Of a DNA stretch of 64,000 nucleotides, positions 1 to 11,907 are shown piece after piece. Location of the stretch: contig VDMD01000003.1 of NCBI GenBank assembly GCA_007026445.1, positions 1,860,001 through 1,924,000 on the forward strand, read 5' to 3'. Origin of the DNA: Schizophyllum amplum (taxonomy: Eukaryota; Basidiomycota; Agaricomycetes; Agaricales; Schizophyllaceae). Within the stretch, counting starts at the first letter, position 1. The number at the start of each line of letters is the position of its first letter. The position numbers and the translations under genes are program-made. The notes beneath the pieces are model-generated. The model did not search any database and was not told where the DNA came from. It saw only the letters and a list, made by a program, of their open reading frames with translations.

Positions 1-74
1 GGAGGTGCCAAACAAAGATCAACCTTCGCGGTCATTCTTCTTGCATCTCCCTCCCACCGTCCCCCCTTCGCGCC

Positions 75-978
75 ATGTCCTCCTCGCCAGCAGAAACTAC
101 ACATTTGAAAGCGATCGAGTCAAATGTGCCCCGAGAGGCTGATGATGAAGACGAAACGGCGAATGACGAAACCCCTACAAGTCGCAACCAGGCGGGAAAG
201 CTACGCACCGCGGAGGTAGCCGTAGAGGAAGAAGAGGATGGCTCTGCATCAGACGGCGGGAAAGAGGGAGATTCAGACAAACCACAGGACGGCACCGCCG
301 AAGACCCCGAGACGTCGACATCGCACCAGCTGCAGGAGCAGCAGCCATCCTCCACTCCCTCCGCCGAAGGCACTCCTTGGCAAGCCGTCTTTGCACCACA
401 GTACAACGCATACTACTTCTTCAACAACCAGACTGGCGAGACAACCTGGCAGAACCCCCTCGATCCCTCCGCGTCCGCGTCGTCCAGCGCAGCCGGTCCG
501 TCAATATCCAGCGCGGCTGAGCAGCCTACGCCACAACAGCCCCAGCCGTACGCGCCATACGATGCCGTGCAGCAAGCCGCGCTTCAGCAGGGCATTGATC
601 CGGCGCTGGCATACCTCGATCCCACTCTTGCTTCGTCGTCATCCTCGACGCCTGCCCAAGCCTTCCAAGCCAAATTCAACGCTCGCACTGGCGCCTTCAC
701 CGCGATGAACGCGCGCGATCCAAGCCATCTTTCCGAGTACGAACGCATGAAGCGTATGAGCGACGTGTTCTTCGACGTGAACAAGTGGGAACAGGAGGTG
801 CAGACGCGGGATGCAGAAGAGCAGGAAGCGGGGAAGAAGCGGAAGCGTCCGACGAAGAAGGATCTGGTGAGTGGTACATGGGTCCATGATGTTCATGATG
901 CTGATCAACCCTCAGGAGCGGTTCAAAGAGCAGAAGAAACAGAAGAAGATAGCGAAGACGGCATGGCTCAGGACATAA
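75..978 (+). CDS. WW-domain protein with basic C-terminal tail
   Basis: Likely nuclear adaptor; partner unknown. Exons 75-866 and 916-978 are joined across a 49-nt GT-AG intron and give 284 residues. An acidic Ser/Glu-rich N-terminus (1-95) precedes one WW domain at about 100-129, with both signature tryptophans (W102, W125), the YYF block at 113-115 and P128. WW domains bind proline-rich or phospho-Ser-Pro peptides. After a Gln/Pro/Ala linker comes KKRKRPTKK (about 254-262), a plausible nuclear localisation signal. The second exon supplies a Lys-rich tail ending WLRT; without the splice the frame runs into unrelated sequence up to 1160. The ATG at 75 is the first in frame. The combination resembles fungal WW proteins tied to mRNA processing, but that role is inference. 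It converges on the PR-1 gene, 256 nt away. Confidence 0.85.
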
Positions 979-1234
979 GCTGCGTACATCTTCGTATACA
1001 TACGGATGTATCTTCCCTGCCACAGTACAGGCTGCTTGCAATACACTTGGGATTGCCTTCCAAAAATCCAATATGCATGCTCCCTCTTCACAATCCGACA
1101 TTCAGACGTCCATCGTCGACAACGACAATGCGTGGCATAAATACGTGCAACGAGGTTTAAATATGTCAAACGGAGTCCATGCAATATCGAGACCGTCTCT
1201 CTCCCCCTCTGCCCCATCATACATGGTGCTACAC

Positions 1235-1972
1235 TCAAGGCTGAACGTTCTGCGGGTAATACTGATCCGCAGGAACAATGTTGCCCTGGAAGCAGGTCAG
1301 TCAACTGTCGTTTCGCCAGAATGCGAGGACTACTTACTGCCGGGTCGTAGTTGCAAACGTAGTACCAAATTGCTGCGATCCGTCATCAGCTCGAGCGCGA
1401 CAGGAAAGAGGGCAATAACCTACACTTCCAAGGGTCGGAGGTCGAAGTGCCGAGGGTGCCCGGGGCGCACAGCTGGGCAGCGCAGCCGACGCTGGTGGTA
1501 CCCTTCCAGACAACCTGATGATGTCCTGAGGTGAGCATCGTTCTGGCTGACAAGCGGGATTTGACTGACCTGAGTCCAGTGACCCGCGCCCGAGTACGAC
1601 GAAGCATCGTAACTGCTCCGCTCGTCATTCCACTGCTTGACAGCGCCCGGAATGTCCTTCGGAACGTTCTCCACGGAAGCTAAACAAGGACAGAACGTTA
1701 GTTTGTGCGCCATATTGTGTTCGGCGCTAACACGCACTGAAGGTGGACGCGAGGTTCTGGCCCGCGTTGGAGTGCTCGAAGACGCACTGCGATGCCCAGG
1801 AGGCGGCCTTGTCTGCGAGGCCCTGGTTCCAGGTGAGCGCCGCCGCGCCGTGCGCGGCGCGTTCGTCGTTGTGCGCCTTCAGCCACTGGTCCTGGGCGGC
1901 GTCGCGGGTATCGATGACCGCGGCAGTGGCTGCGGCGGCGCAGGTGGCGAGGATGGCGACCTTGAACTGCAT
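1235..1972 (-). CDS. secreted PR-1-like CAP-domain protein
   Basis: Secreted CAP/SCP-superfamily protein; fungal members bind sterols or fatty acids in a conserved cavity. Five exons (1738-1972, 1570-1679, 1424-1514, 1338-1372, 1235-1285), all GT-AG, give 173 residues. MQFKVAILATCAAAATAA is a clear signal peptide. CAP hallmarks appear in order: HNDERAAHGA (about 34-43), GQNLAS (71-76), GHWTQVVW, in which the CAP1 motif is rebuilt exactly across intron 2, and YYVCNYDPAGN (CAP2), rebuilt across introns 3 and 4. The protein stops soon after CAP2, as usual for small fungal PR-1 proteins. The chosen ATG starts the signal peptide; upstream in-frame ATGs would bury it. A TATA-like TATAAAA lies at 2069-2075, about 100 nt upstream. 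It is convergent with the WW gene. Confidence 0.92.
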
Positions 1973-3039
1973 GATGATTATGGACGGGCGAGGTGGTGGA
2001 GAAGGAGAGACAGAGGATGCGATGGGAAGCGAAGAGAGAATGGAGGATTTGCAGCTCCCGCCGCCGGGTTTTATATGTTCGTCGGTGTGGTTGCTCTTGC
2101 TGTTTGCTTCCGCTCCGATCGAGGCGCGACACTTGGTGTCTTGCACACCCCAGTTTCGTCCTGTGGCTATAGATGAGGGCAAGTGCCCGCCCGTACGGCC
2201 GTAGCTGCTCCGTCATGCAGGCCTCGGGATTCTGGTCCGTGTTCGTGCTTCACAATGCAGAGCAATAGACATAGATCATCGCCCCAACAATACATAAAGG
2301 ACCTTTGGCCTATTCAAGACAATCGTCGCCGTGCGGCGGGCCGTGGACATCGCGGTGCGGGCGCACCTCTGGTGCGGGATGGCACCAATCCGACACAAAG
2401 GCCTGCTAAGCGTCTGAGAGTTCGACATTTTCGCCATCGGGATCATCGTTCTTCGTCTCAAACATCCATGGCTCTCGTCAGAATTTCGCCGTCGGCAGCA
2501 GCGAATGAATGAACGACCGTCCGGCGACGAGCGGGAAACTCAATCCGGCAAATGCCGAGACTTGAACTTGGCTCACGTGATGCATGGTCGAAATCGACTG
2601 TAGGTACTGCTGGGCATTCTCTTGGAACTACTTACGACGGGGATTGCAGCGACCGTGTCTCTGTAGTGTCGTACCATACACCTATTTGGGATGAAGGGTC
2701 ATGTTTCATGGTCACTGCCCTCGACATGTCGTCACAAGCACCGGCAGGCTTGGCTACCGCATGTTTCCAAGTCGTTGCTACAGTAGCAATGCTTCATGTT
2801 TATATTCACGGCACCGTGTATACTTTGCGAGCAGGACACTGTGCATTATAAGGTAGTTTAAGAAAGCAGTCATGAGGCCGTGTAGTAGATAGGGATAATT
2901 AAGGCATCAGTGGTGTATGCATAGAATAAGCGAGCTTGCCACGAGCTAGGATGATTATAGATAAGCAGAGTAACAATAGAGAGGCAAGCTCAGCGTAGGA
3001 TGGTTCCCTCGTAGCTGTTCGTTGATTATTTTCTGCCCA
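1973..3039. other. intergenic, PR-1 promoter and anonymous sequence
   Basis: Contains the PR-1 TATA box (2069-2075, minus strand). The remainder, up to the 3' end of the prenyltransferase gene, shows no supported gene, RNA or repeat. Confidence 0.6.
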
Positions 3040-4461
3040 TCAAGTGGACGGCGCGAATGCGGAGGCCATGACAGACATCACGTAGTCAGCGAAGAGACCT
3101 CCCCATATTATCCAGCCGAGGTGGCCGTTGCGTTTGAAGTTTGCTATGAAAACATTCAGCCTTCATTAATCTGAATAGCACTGCAGCACGTACCACCGCA
3201 GCTTTCCGGAACCTCGAGGTCGACCGTGAAGTACTGCCACATGAGATGGGTCGCCGTGCCACCCACAGAGATGGCGAAATACGCGACGCCCTGTCCGTTT
3301 GACGCCCCCATAAGGCCTAGCATGGCGACAAACAAAAGCCCACAAGTGACTAGCAGCGGACGGATCCACGAGCCGAACAGCAGTGCAGTCGAGCGGACGC
3401 CGACTTTGATGTCGTCGTTCTTGTCTTGGCATGCGTAGATGGTGTCTGCGAAAACGATCAGGAGGCGAGGACGACGCAAGGGCGGAACGTAGGCGCACCA
3501 TATAGCATAGTCCAGCTGTGTGGCGGCTCCGGTCAATATCGAGCGCCACGGAATGAACTGCCCGGAGGACGCACCTCCAGAAACCCGCCATAGCTGCGGA
3601 AAAGATCGCGATGACTGTCGGCGCTCCGGTGGACATCCACGCGGTGATGAAACCGAAGTTCATGGCGAGCCCAAGCCATGCCTGAGGCCAGTAGGTCACG
3701 CGCTTCAGGAGCGGGTAGACCATGAACCTGGGCAGGGTCAGGCGAGGGCCGTAGGAAACGGAGATGAAACCATACATGGGGAGCAATTGGAAGATGGCCA
3801 CGTAGAATCTGCAAACGTGTGAGTATTGCAGGAGGCTGAATGTGTGCGCAAGACATACGCCATGCCGTCCAGGGTCAAGTAGAAGAACACGACACCGACC
3901 GCGTACTGCAATAGGAGATACATAGTAGCTGCTAACACCGTGATGCGTCCGCTGGGTAGTGGCCTTCCCCTCGTGCGTTCTATGAAATATTGAGTGTCAC
4001 GGCGGGCAATTCAACTGCAAGACACAACGCACCGACACCAGCATCCACGTCGCGGTCAAAGATGTCGTTGACAGTGCACGCAGAGCCACGGACGAGGAAC
4101 GCGCCGATGAGGCACTGCAAGAGCTTCGCGAAGTACATCTCCAGTGGAAGACCTACGACACGAGCAGCCATAGTAAGGCCCCAAGCTGTCGTAGCTGATC
4201 AGCACGACGGTCTGCAACTTGGAGAGAAAGGCATACCAAAAGGCCAGAACATGAGGACAGTGCCAGTGGGCTGCCGAGCGGAAGAAGTCAGCGGTCATCT
4301 CGGAAAAACTCTCTCAGACTCGCCTTTTCGAACCGTATCAGTTCCAAGTATGGCCGTACGCTGCGCGGCACCAGCCCGAGAGGGAACTTGAGCTTATCTC
4401 TCGCCTCGAGAGACTGGTAGGACGGCGAGAATAGTTTTGTCGTCTCCGTAGTAGCAGACAT
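3040..4461 (-). CDS. UbiA-family aromatic prenyltransferase (COQ2-like)
   Basis: Integral membrane prenyltransferase that moves a polyprenyl group from a diphosphate onto an aromatic acceptor. This family includes 4-hydroxybenzoate polyprenyltransferase of ubiquinone synthesis and meroterpenoid enzymes. Eight exons (4324-4461, 4237-4270, 4033-4185, 3859-3979, 3575-3808, 3499-3515, 3194-3445, 3040-3143) give 350 residues. The first Asp-rich motif NDIFDRDVD (97-105) and the second, QDKNDD (D240, D243, D244), both Mg-diphosphate ligands, are intact, and ERTRGRPLPSG follows the first as in UbiA/COQ2. Several hydrophobic helices are evident. No clear mitochondrial presequence is seen, so a secondary-metabolism role is as likely as ubiquinone synthesis. 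Oddities: intron 1 starts with GC (gcgagt), and exon 6 is only 17 nt. The stop is at 3040-3042. Confidence 0.9.
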
Positions 4462-6016
4462 TGTGCTGACTGAGATGATACGGCTGATGAGGGAGAAGGA
4501 GGTTTGACAAGGCGGGAGGAAGAGAGGAGGGTCTGTTGAGTGAAGTACCTACCTTGCGCTCGCTGTATAAATACGCGGGATGTGCATGCCCCCACGTGTA
4601 GTAGTCGTGCAATCCAGGCAGTCCAGACAGTCTTGCAGAACGATCATATTAGGTCGCCACATATGCGGACCGTTGACATGGCATTAGCATGCTAGAGCTT
4701 GTCCGGGAAAACAGGAGCGCAGCCCGCATGTTCGGACTGACATTACGGGGTGCATTCAGTGGGTGCGGTCCACTGCATGTCAATAGAGGGGTAAGTTGAT
4801 CGTGTCGAGGTGGGTGACATGGTGTACTTCGAGGGGGGCGTCTGATCCACAAGGCGTCGCGGAGTACAACGAGCCGGCGTATTCCGTTGCGTTCGGTATC
4901 CAGCTCGGACGGTAGCAAGTAGTAGGACACTTCCTGACGACGACTGATAGTGCAGGTCCGGCGGACATAGCTTAACAAAAGATGCGCCGCTCTGACGATG
5001 CACTTCTTTCCGGCACAATGAATTCCTATGAATTCGCTTGGGCCTACGAAGTGATAGGCGCGCAAGCGAGCGTCGATGAATCAATACCTAGATTTGGCTG
5101 TCCGATCTCGGACGACAAGATCGGGAGGCCATGTCGCCCCAAACCGGAAAGTGTACCTTGGAGACAGCTTGGTCAATATAGATCTAACGCTAGAAGGAAA
5201 AGCCCATACAGGACACGATATACATACCGAGCACAATAGGCTGCCCTACACTCTCGACCGGGGCCCATGTAAAGGCCGCTTCCACCGGGGCTGGAAGCTT
5301 TTTTTGACCAATAGGAAAATTGGGCCGATTGCAGCTGGCCGAGGTCCCCGACAGCATGGTGACGACCGAGCAGAGCCGTTCGCAGTGCGTTGTATGGAAC
5401 GAAGAGATCTATGTGGGATTTGCGCAATCAAGTGCAAGTCAACCAAGGGAAGTCTAAGAAGCATGAAGTATACCTGCTCCGAGATATACGGTGCCCAGTT
5501 CACGCACGGCATAGACGACTCCGTCTGTAAGCTGTCCATCAGGACAGCTGGGGCGCTGCAATGGACTCGATATGAGCCTCTATGAGGGAAGTTGGTCGTA
5601 AATCGGCTACTTGTTGACGAGTATCTGACGCAGCTGCGATTACTGCCTGCGACGGCAATCTAGAGAACTGTTGAAGACGATCCTGCAGTGGTTGAGTCGT
5701 ATTACCGTTCGTGCACTGCAGCTGTCATGCTCCAGCTGCCCCACTTATGCCTGAGATATAGCAATCATGCAGACATGAGCACTTCATTGTGCCTCAATTT
5801 GCCCGCAGATGAGGTCTAACGAATGATGGAAGGTGTTGAACGTTGAAGACGAACGGGGTGTTGATGCTTGCTATGACATGCGTCATCAGCGATGGCACGT
5901 GATTAGGATTAGACCAAATAGGCAATCGCTGTCTTGTGGCGTGCGAAGTTGCATGATCGATCTTGCGCTCGTCTCGCCAGGCTCGACAAGGGAATCAAGA
6001 GTCGCAGAATAACGCT
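4462..6016. other. intergenic; weak unassigned coding potential on minus strand
   Basis: Separates two divergently transcribed enzymes. On the minus strand, open segments around 5539-5250 and 4970-4780 can be linked by splice-like signals, and one contains the peptide TWAPVESVGQPIVL. No start, domain or consistent exon chain emerges, so no gene is called. Confidence 0.4.
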
Positions 6017-7926
6017 ATGGACATGCAGCACACAGGAACTGAGATGACTGAAGGTGAGATCCATGTTGCTCTGCGGACTTTCACAGCCAACACGTAGCAG
6101 AACAAGTGCACTTCACCAATGTGGTCACAACTTTCCAAAATTATGGGCCGTATGCTGTGGGTACCCGTAGACTATTGATTCAAGAAATTGCCCAACGACC
6201 CAGCTCGCAGCCAATAGTCGTCGTCGGAAAGATCTCTTCGCCCTTTCCAAAGGCGACCAAGATCTTCTGTCGAGCTTGGGATACAAGGAAAAGCTTGAAC
6301 AAGTAGACGCCGCGATTATGGCAAACACCGACTTTCTCAAGCAAATTGTCGCGAACCCCGAGATTTTTGGCGTCATTCCTGAGCCTGATGAGGACGGAGG
6401 CGAAGGACACGGAGACCAGGAGCCGACTAGTCCCCCGCTGGCAGGTATGGAAGACCTCTGGCGCGAGACATGTCGACTCCGCTCTCTGTCGGGATCTGAC
6501 TTCTGTGTTTCTGGCAGACCGCCACAAGCACGATCATGTCCACTCGCACTCTCATGGTCACGGCTCCCACTCGCACTCACATGATGCGCCCGCTAGTGCG
6601 CCGGGGCGCAAGCGAAGACGCTACAAGCCTACAGAGTTCGACATGGACAAACTAAGAAGCACATTGAAGCAGTTCGTCAGGGACTGGAGCGAAGAGGCCC
6701 GTAATGCTCCGTCACGCATCTCTTGGTTTCGGTACTCACGATGATCTTCAGGGCAAGGAAGAGCGAGAGCTGTCCTATGAACCGATGAAGGCTGCGCTGA
6801 TCGAGCACTTCTCGGACATACCACCTGAAGAAAGGTTCGTGTATTGTCGACCAGACGTGAAACTCACCTGACGACTCGCAGGCGAAACTTTCGTGTGCTC
6901 GTTCCCGGTGCCGGGCTTGGCAGACTGGCGTACGATGTCGCAAAATTAGGCGCGCTGGTCTTCGCATTCTAGGTGCTTCCATTCGCTCACAGACGCCGTG
7001 CAGGGTTCGCATGCCAAGGGAACGAGTTCTCGCACTATATGCTGCTCGCGTCGTACTACATGCTCAACAAGTGCGTCTACCGTTTCTAGCTTGTGTCAAA
7101 CCTTTCCGCTGTGCTTAATGGTCGTCCATGTCCGTCGACTGATCACGCGTTCTTAGGACCGAGAAAATTGGCCAGCACACCATCTACCCCTACGTGCATT
7201 CCTTCTCCAACCTTCGGGACAGGGCATCACTGCTGCGGCCTATACCTATCCCGGATGTCCTTCCGTCCGATCTTCCTCCTGACTCTGGATTTTCCTATGT
7301 TGCCGGTACCTTCCTCCGCTCACATCTCAGCTCAGTAAACTTACTACGAGACAGGCGACTTCGAAGAGATCTTCGGAGACACGGAGAGCGAGCAGTCGGA
7401 GCCACAAGCAGGGCAATGGGATGCTGTGCTAACTTGTTTCTTCATCGATACGGTGAGCATCTGTGCAGCAAGGACCACGATATTCACGCGCTTTGAGACG
7501 TCGAAAACGCATGAAGCTGATTGGACGTGCAGGCAAAGAACATCGTCAACTATCTGCGCATCATCCACCGCCTACTCGCACCAGGAGGGGTGTGGATCAA
7601 CCTAGGTGGGTAGATCACTTCGCAGGAGACGCGCGTTGATTCATCCTTACGCCTGCGTTAGGGCCGCTCCTGTGGCACTGGGAAAACAACACTACGAACG
7701 ATCCTTCCATAGAGCTTGACTTGGAAGAGGTCAAGACGCTGGCGCGGGCTATAGGCTTCGACATATCGGTGGGGCTCCCTCTATCGTTGGATATCCAACT
7801 GCGCTACACTGATACTGTCCGTTACAGAACGAGCAGACAATTGACACGACGTACACCAACAACCCGCACGCGATGCTCGGTTACACATATCACGCCGCGC
7901 TCTGGACGGCCACCAAAAGGATATAG
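6017..7926 (+). CDS. carnosine N-methyltransferase-like protein (N2227 family)
   Basis: SAM-dependent methyltransferase of the N2227/CARNMT1 family, which N-methylates carnosine or other histidine-containing substrates. Twelve exons (6017-6053, 6098-6156, 6204-6444, 6518-6696, 6752-6834, 6882-6949, 7004-7070, 7157-7305, 7355-7452, 7533-7605, 7662-7768, 7828-7926) give 419 residues. Family landmarks in order: NSRRRKDLFALS, FVRDWSEEGKEER, the SAM loop VLVPGAGLGRLAYDVA (about 204-219), FACQGNEFSHYMLLASYYML, NLRDR, the catalytic-region WDAVLTCFFIDTAKN, and INLGPLLWHWEN. A His-rich run (about 113-135, HDHVHSHSHGHGSHSHSHD) sits where relatives have a variable loop and could bind metal. Introns 4 (gcccgt) and 6 (gcgcgc) must start with GC to keep the family sequence, which is unusual. 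Start: first in-frame ATG of exon 1. Confidence 0.9.
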
Positions 7927-8015
7927 CATTAGCATTACAATCGTCAGTCGTCAGTACATAGAATGGCGACGCTACCCACAGCCCTAGATCCACCGTGTTC
8001 GACACCGTTCCCGCC

Positions 8016-10343
8016 TCACGCAGCCTCACCTCCCTCTGGGGTGATCAGACCTGCCTCTTTCTCCTTCAGATCTCTCTCCCCGCCCGTCGTATCTAACTGC
8101 GTCCCCACCTTCGTCTCACTCACGCCGCTCTCCTGCCCCCGCTGCACGTGGTCGCGCACCTTGAGCTCCTGCTTGATGCGCCTTAGCCGGTCGCTCTCCT
8201 TGATCCCGAAGCTGCGCCGGAACACCATCTGAACCTCCTCCAGGGACAGCCCCGCAGTCTCAGGGAAGCAGAGCACGACGAAGACAAAGCCCAGGAAGCA
8301 CAGCCCGGCGTAGAAGCCAAACGCGCCCGAGGGCGTGATGCGCGCCATGAGCAAGAGGTAGGTGGACCCGATGAGCAGGTTGGCGCCCCAGTTCGTGGCA
8401 GTCGCGAAGGAGGTGCCGATGCCGCGGACTGTAGAAGGGAATATTATGTCAGATGAGAGAGCGACGTAGGAGCGTAGGTGAAGCCGATGTACCTTCGAGG
8501 CCAAAAAGCTCGCCTTGCTGCCAGGGCACATTCCCGATGCCCGTCGCATACGACGCGACGTAGAAGATCATCGCGAAGAGTACCACCGCGGACCACGACC
8601 GCGGGTACTCCGCGCCGTCCTCGAAGTTCCCGCCCGTCCCCTTGGTGAGGTAGTGGAACGCGATGCTGGCCAAGGTGAGGCCGAACACCATGCCGGGCGC
8701 GCTGAAGAGCATGATGCGCCGGCGACCGACGATGTCGATGTATTTGAGCGCGACGAGGGTGAAGATGAAGTTCGTGCCGGAGACAATGAGGCCGACGGCG
8801 GTGGGTTGATCGAAGCCCATCTGGGCGAAGAGGGTAGCGGAGAAGTACCTGGGGTTGTGCGTGAGCGAGAGCGAAGACACAGATATAATACTTACATGAG
8901 GGTATTGAATCCGGATAGCTGCTGGAAGGCTTGCATTCCGCATGCGATGACTGTAAATGTCGTCAGCCTCTTCCACACCATCCGGAAAAGGCAACACGTA
9001 CTGAGAGCACGACGATTGGAGGGCACCAGCACCATTGATCGCACGCGTTGCAGGAAGGTCGTCGAGTTCTGAATGTCGAGGCTGTACTGCACGGCTGCTT
9101 GGAGAACCTTGACCTTGAGGTCGACCTCGTGCGGCTTTGCGTAGGGGTAGATTTTGGCCATCACGTCCCGGGTCGCCGTGAGGTTCCCGCGTTGAATAAG
9201 GATGCGGGCTGTATCGTATATGAGGTGTCGTACTGACGAGGACTAGTCAGTCAACTTACGACTCTCGGGGAGGAAGTAGAGGACGCCGAGCTGAATACCG
9301 GCAGGGACAGCGCCGAGACCGACCATCCAGCGCCAGCCGCCTGGCACATTGGCGAAGCCGGCGTCAATACCTGCATATAAGTTAGTAATTCTATGTCTAG
9401 CAAGGGAACGGTAAAGGGGACGGCAAGGGAAAAGACAGGGGAAGACTATTGCGCGAATATCACGTGACAGCATTCGTCCTCTGGCTGCAAGCATGTCGAG
9501 GCAGCGATCGCACGCACCGTATGCGATGACCTGCCCAAGGGTGAGGATGGCGACGTTCAATACGACCATTCGGCCGCGCTGGCGCGTCGGAGAGAGCTCC
9601 TGAATGTAGAGCGGCGCGATGGAAGAAGCGAGGCCGACGCCTACTCCTATCACGAAGCGACCGCCGATCTGCGAGGGGGAATGAACGTAAGCATTCGGGG
9701 TATGTAGGAGCTCAGCCGATGGGAGACAAGGCTATGGTGATAAGACACGCACCATGCTCCATACGTCGTGGCAGACGGCCTGGCCAATGGCACCGGCGAT
9801 GAAGATGATGTCGGCGATGCCTACAACTGGTTTTCGGCCTATCCAGTCGGAGAGGATGCCTGCGGTCAGACCACCCAACAGCGCGCCCAAGGTCGTGGAG
9901 CTTGAGATGAAGGTCTGAGGGGGTTTGCGGGCGGGGAGAGAGAAGACTGGCGTCAGGATGGGACGGGGAACGACGCACTGCTGAACAGCTGACCTTCTGC
10001 GTGTCGTTCAGCGCTTCTGGGCCCAGGTCACTCCCAATCGTTACCAGTGCACCTGAGATAACACCAGTATCGTAGCCTGTGCGCAGGACATGTCGAAGTC
10101 AGCGATCTGCAATATATAAGTGATCGACCGCGCACCAAATAGCAGTCCAGAGATCGCGGACGAGCAGACGAGCATCCAAATGAACCAACTCGTCCTCTCC
10201 TCCCCCTCCACAACCACTGCCAGCTCGTTGATCTCCCCGCTGCCTATGTCATGGACAATGTCGGTGAGCTCGGTGCCCTCGACGGGCTTCTCGAGCGAGA
10301 CGCGGGCCTGGGCCGGGGTTTCCGTATCTGCTGCGAACGCCAT
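8016..10343 (-). CDS. MFS sugar/polyol transporter, myo-inositol (ITR) type
   Basis: Plasma-membrane proton symporter of the MFS sugar-porter family; its motifs fit the myo-inositol branch best. Nine exons (10136-10343, 9994-10076, 9753-9914, 9518-9668, 9260-9370, 9002-9208, 8896-8950, 8493-8848, 8016-8428) give 581 residues. Visible motifs: GYDTGVISGALV in helix 1, LSDWIGRKP in loop 2-3, ELSPTRQRGR in loop 4-5, PESPRILIQRG after helix 6, VPSNRRAL then QAFQQLSGFNTLMYF in helix 7, DIVGRRR, GNVPWQQGELF and PETAGLSLEEVQ after helix 12. The order VPSN-RAL, NTLMYFSATLF and GIGTSFATATNW matches fungal ITR proteins more than hexose transporters. The cytosolic N- and C-termini are about 55 and 70 residues. 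The methyltransferase gene ends 90 nt from this stop (convergent). Confidence 0.92.
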
Positions 10344-10899
10344 GGTGGTTGTAGACAAGCACGGCAGGACCGAACTTTCCAGCAAATCTGGTTAGACTTG
10401 GTGGATCAGAGGGCCGCTCCCGGCAATCCGGGGTATGCTGGTGCAGGTGGGGTCAGCGCAGGTCACAAGAGGCGCCCGCCACCCCCGAGGGCGAATTTCA
10501 AAGGCCGCGGACTTTCGGCCCGCCGCTTTTCCTTCTCGATCGACGATGTTGAAGTTAGCAGTGTTCAAATTCAAGTTCAACTTCAACTTGTCGGTCCTGC
10601 GTGTACTTCCCCGCGACTTGTCCTTTTGCCGATGAATACCACTCCGCGTGCAACGGTCTTCAAGCGTCCCATGCGATCCCCTTCGTTTCAATTGGCTCGT
10701 TGCTGTAGCGATGGCACCCATTGACACCCGCCCGGGAACTTGGATGATCGCGTCGCCGGAGCGGCTCATCCCTCATTTCTTCACTCTCACCCTCATCCCT
10801 CTCCCACCCTTTCACCAGTGAACGGGTCAGGTCGCTGCGCTCGGCTCGCCACGCACTCCGTACCCCTACGGCGCGGGCGTCGACACTGTCACTCGAACT
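10344..10899. other. divergent promoter region
   Basis: A 556-nt spacer between the transporter (minus) and the Pro/Ser/Thr-rich gene (plus), so presumably both promoters. A short palindromic run of TTCAA/AAGTT words lies near 10555-10590. No TATA box or other gene is evident. Confidence 0.5.
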
Positions 10900-11907
10900 A
10901 TGGCTCACCCTCACGCGAACGCGCATCCGTATGCCAATGCCGCGGGATACATCCACGCAAGCGACGTACGTGCAGACATAACTCGTCTTACTCTATCCAC
11001 CGATCTCACCTCCCGATCAGACATTAGCGCAGGAGAAGAGGAACATGAACAGGTTCTCGCGATACTTTGTGCGCGTGCGTTGATCTCTGCTCTACATGTG
11101 TCCTTGGTGTAATGCTGACTTTGGCCTTGCAGCGCTTGTCGCGCGACCATGTCACCCAAACCGTGACCGTTGGCGCGCCGGCTCCTCATTCCAGAACTGT
11201 TTGGCAGTCATTGCCCGCCACCCCACGACCGCCCAGGTCCACTGCCGCATCAACACCCAGGTCCACCACCGCGTCAACGCCTACTAGCTCCACCGCTTGG
11301 TCGCCTACGTCGACCGCTACCAGCGCGACGACGCCCACCAGCACAGTGTACCGCTCGACAAGCAGATCGTGTCCCCCACTAGTTCTGACCTCGCCCTCGA
11401 TGACCCGTATACCTTCGTCATCGCAGACGCGAGTGCCACCTCCAAACCTTACTTCACCATCCCTCACCCATCTCCCGCCCTCCCTCACCCTCCTACCCCC
11501 GCCTCCATCCTACTACCCCGACGATACCTGGTCGGTACTCACCCCAGGAACGCCTCCGGTCTTCCGCTTCAGCTTCCAGAGGCCGATCGGCATGGCGCCG
11601 GAGCCGAAGTCGCGAGGGCGGATGTTCAGGGAGCGGATGCGGCCGGTGAAGGATGGTAGTAAGAGGGTGAAGGAGAGGATGCAACCGGTCAAGGAGAAGG
11701 TGAAGCCGCACTGGAAGAGGGCGCGCGCGGTGCAGCGGGGGTGGAAGAAGCGGATTGCGGTGAGCCACATTTCCTACACCCATGCACGGCGTCGCGTCTG
11801 CAGCCACAGTGCTTACCCGAAGTACGAACATATACTCACGAACGCACCCCTAGGCCCGCGCACGGTACATCACGCATGTGGTGAAGCAGGAGCTGAGGCG
11901 CCTGTAG
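10900..11907 (+). CDS. Pro/Ser/Thr-rich orphan with basic C-terminus
   Basis: I recognise no family. Four exons (10900-10965, 11021-11074, 11133-11759, 11854-11907), all GT-AG and phase-compatible, give 266 residues. A His/Ala N-terminus (MAHPHANAHPYANAAGYIHA) leads to a charged strip, TLAQEKRNMNRFSRYFVRR. Next is a long low-complexity Ser/Thr/Pro region (about 55-175) with repeats such as PRSTAASTP, predicted disordered. A basic segment follows (about 195-250) with the near-repeats RMRPVKDGSKRVKE and RMQPVKEKVKPHWK, ending ARARYITHVVKQELRRL. No signal peptide or membrane helix is seen. The final splice replaces a run-on frame (to 12035) with an 18-codon exon, which I prefer because both splice sites are strong and the tail is helix-like. 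Function unknown. Confidence 0.65.
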
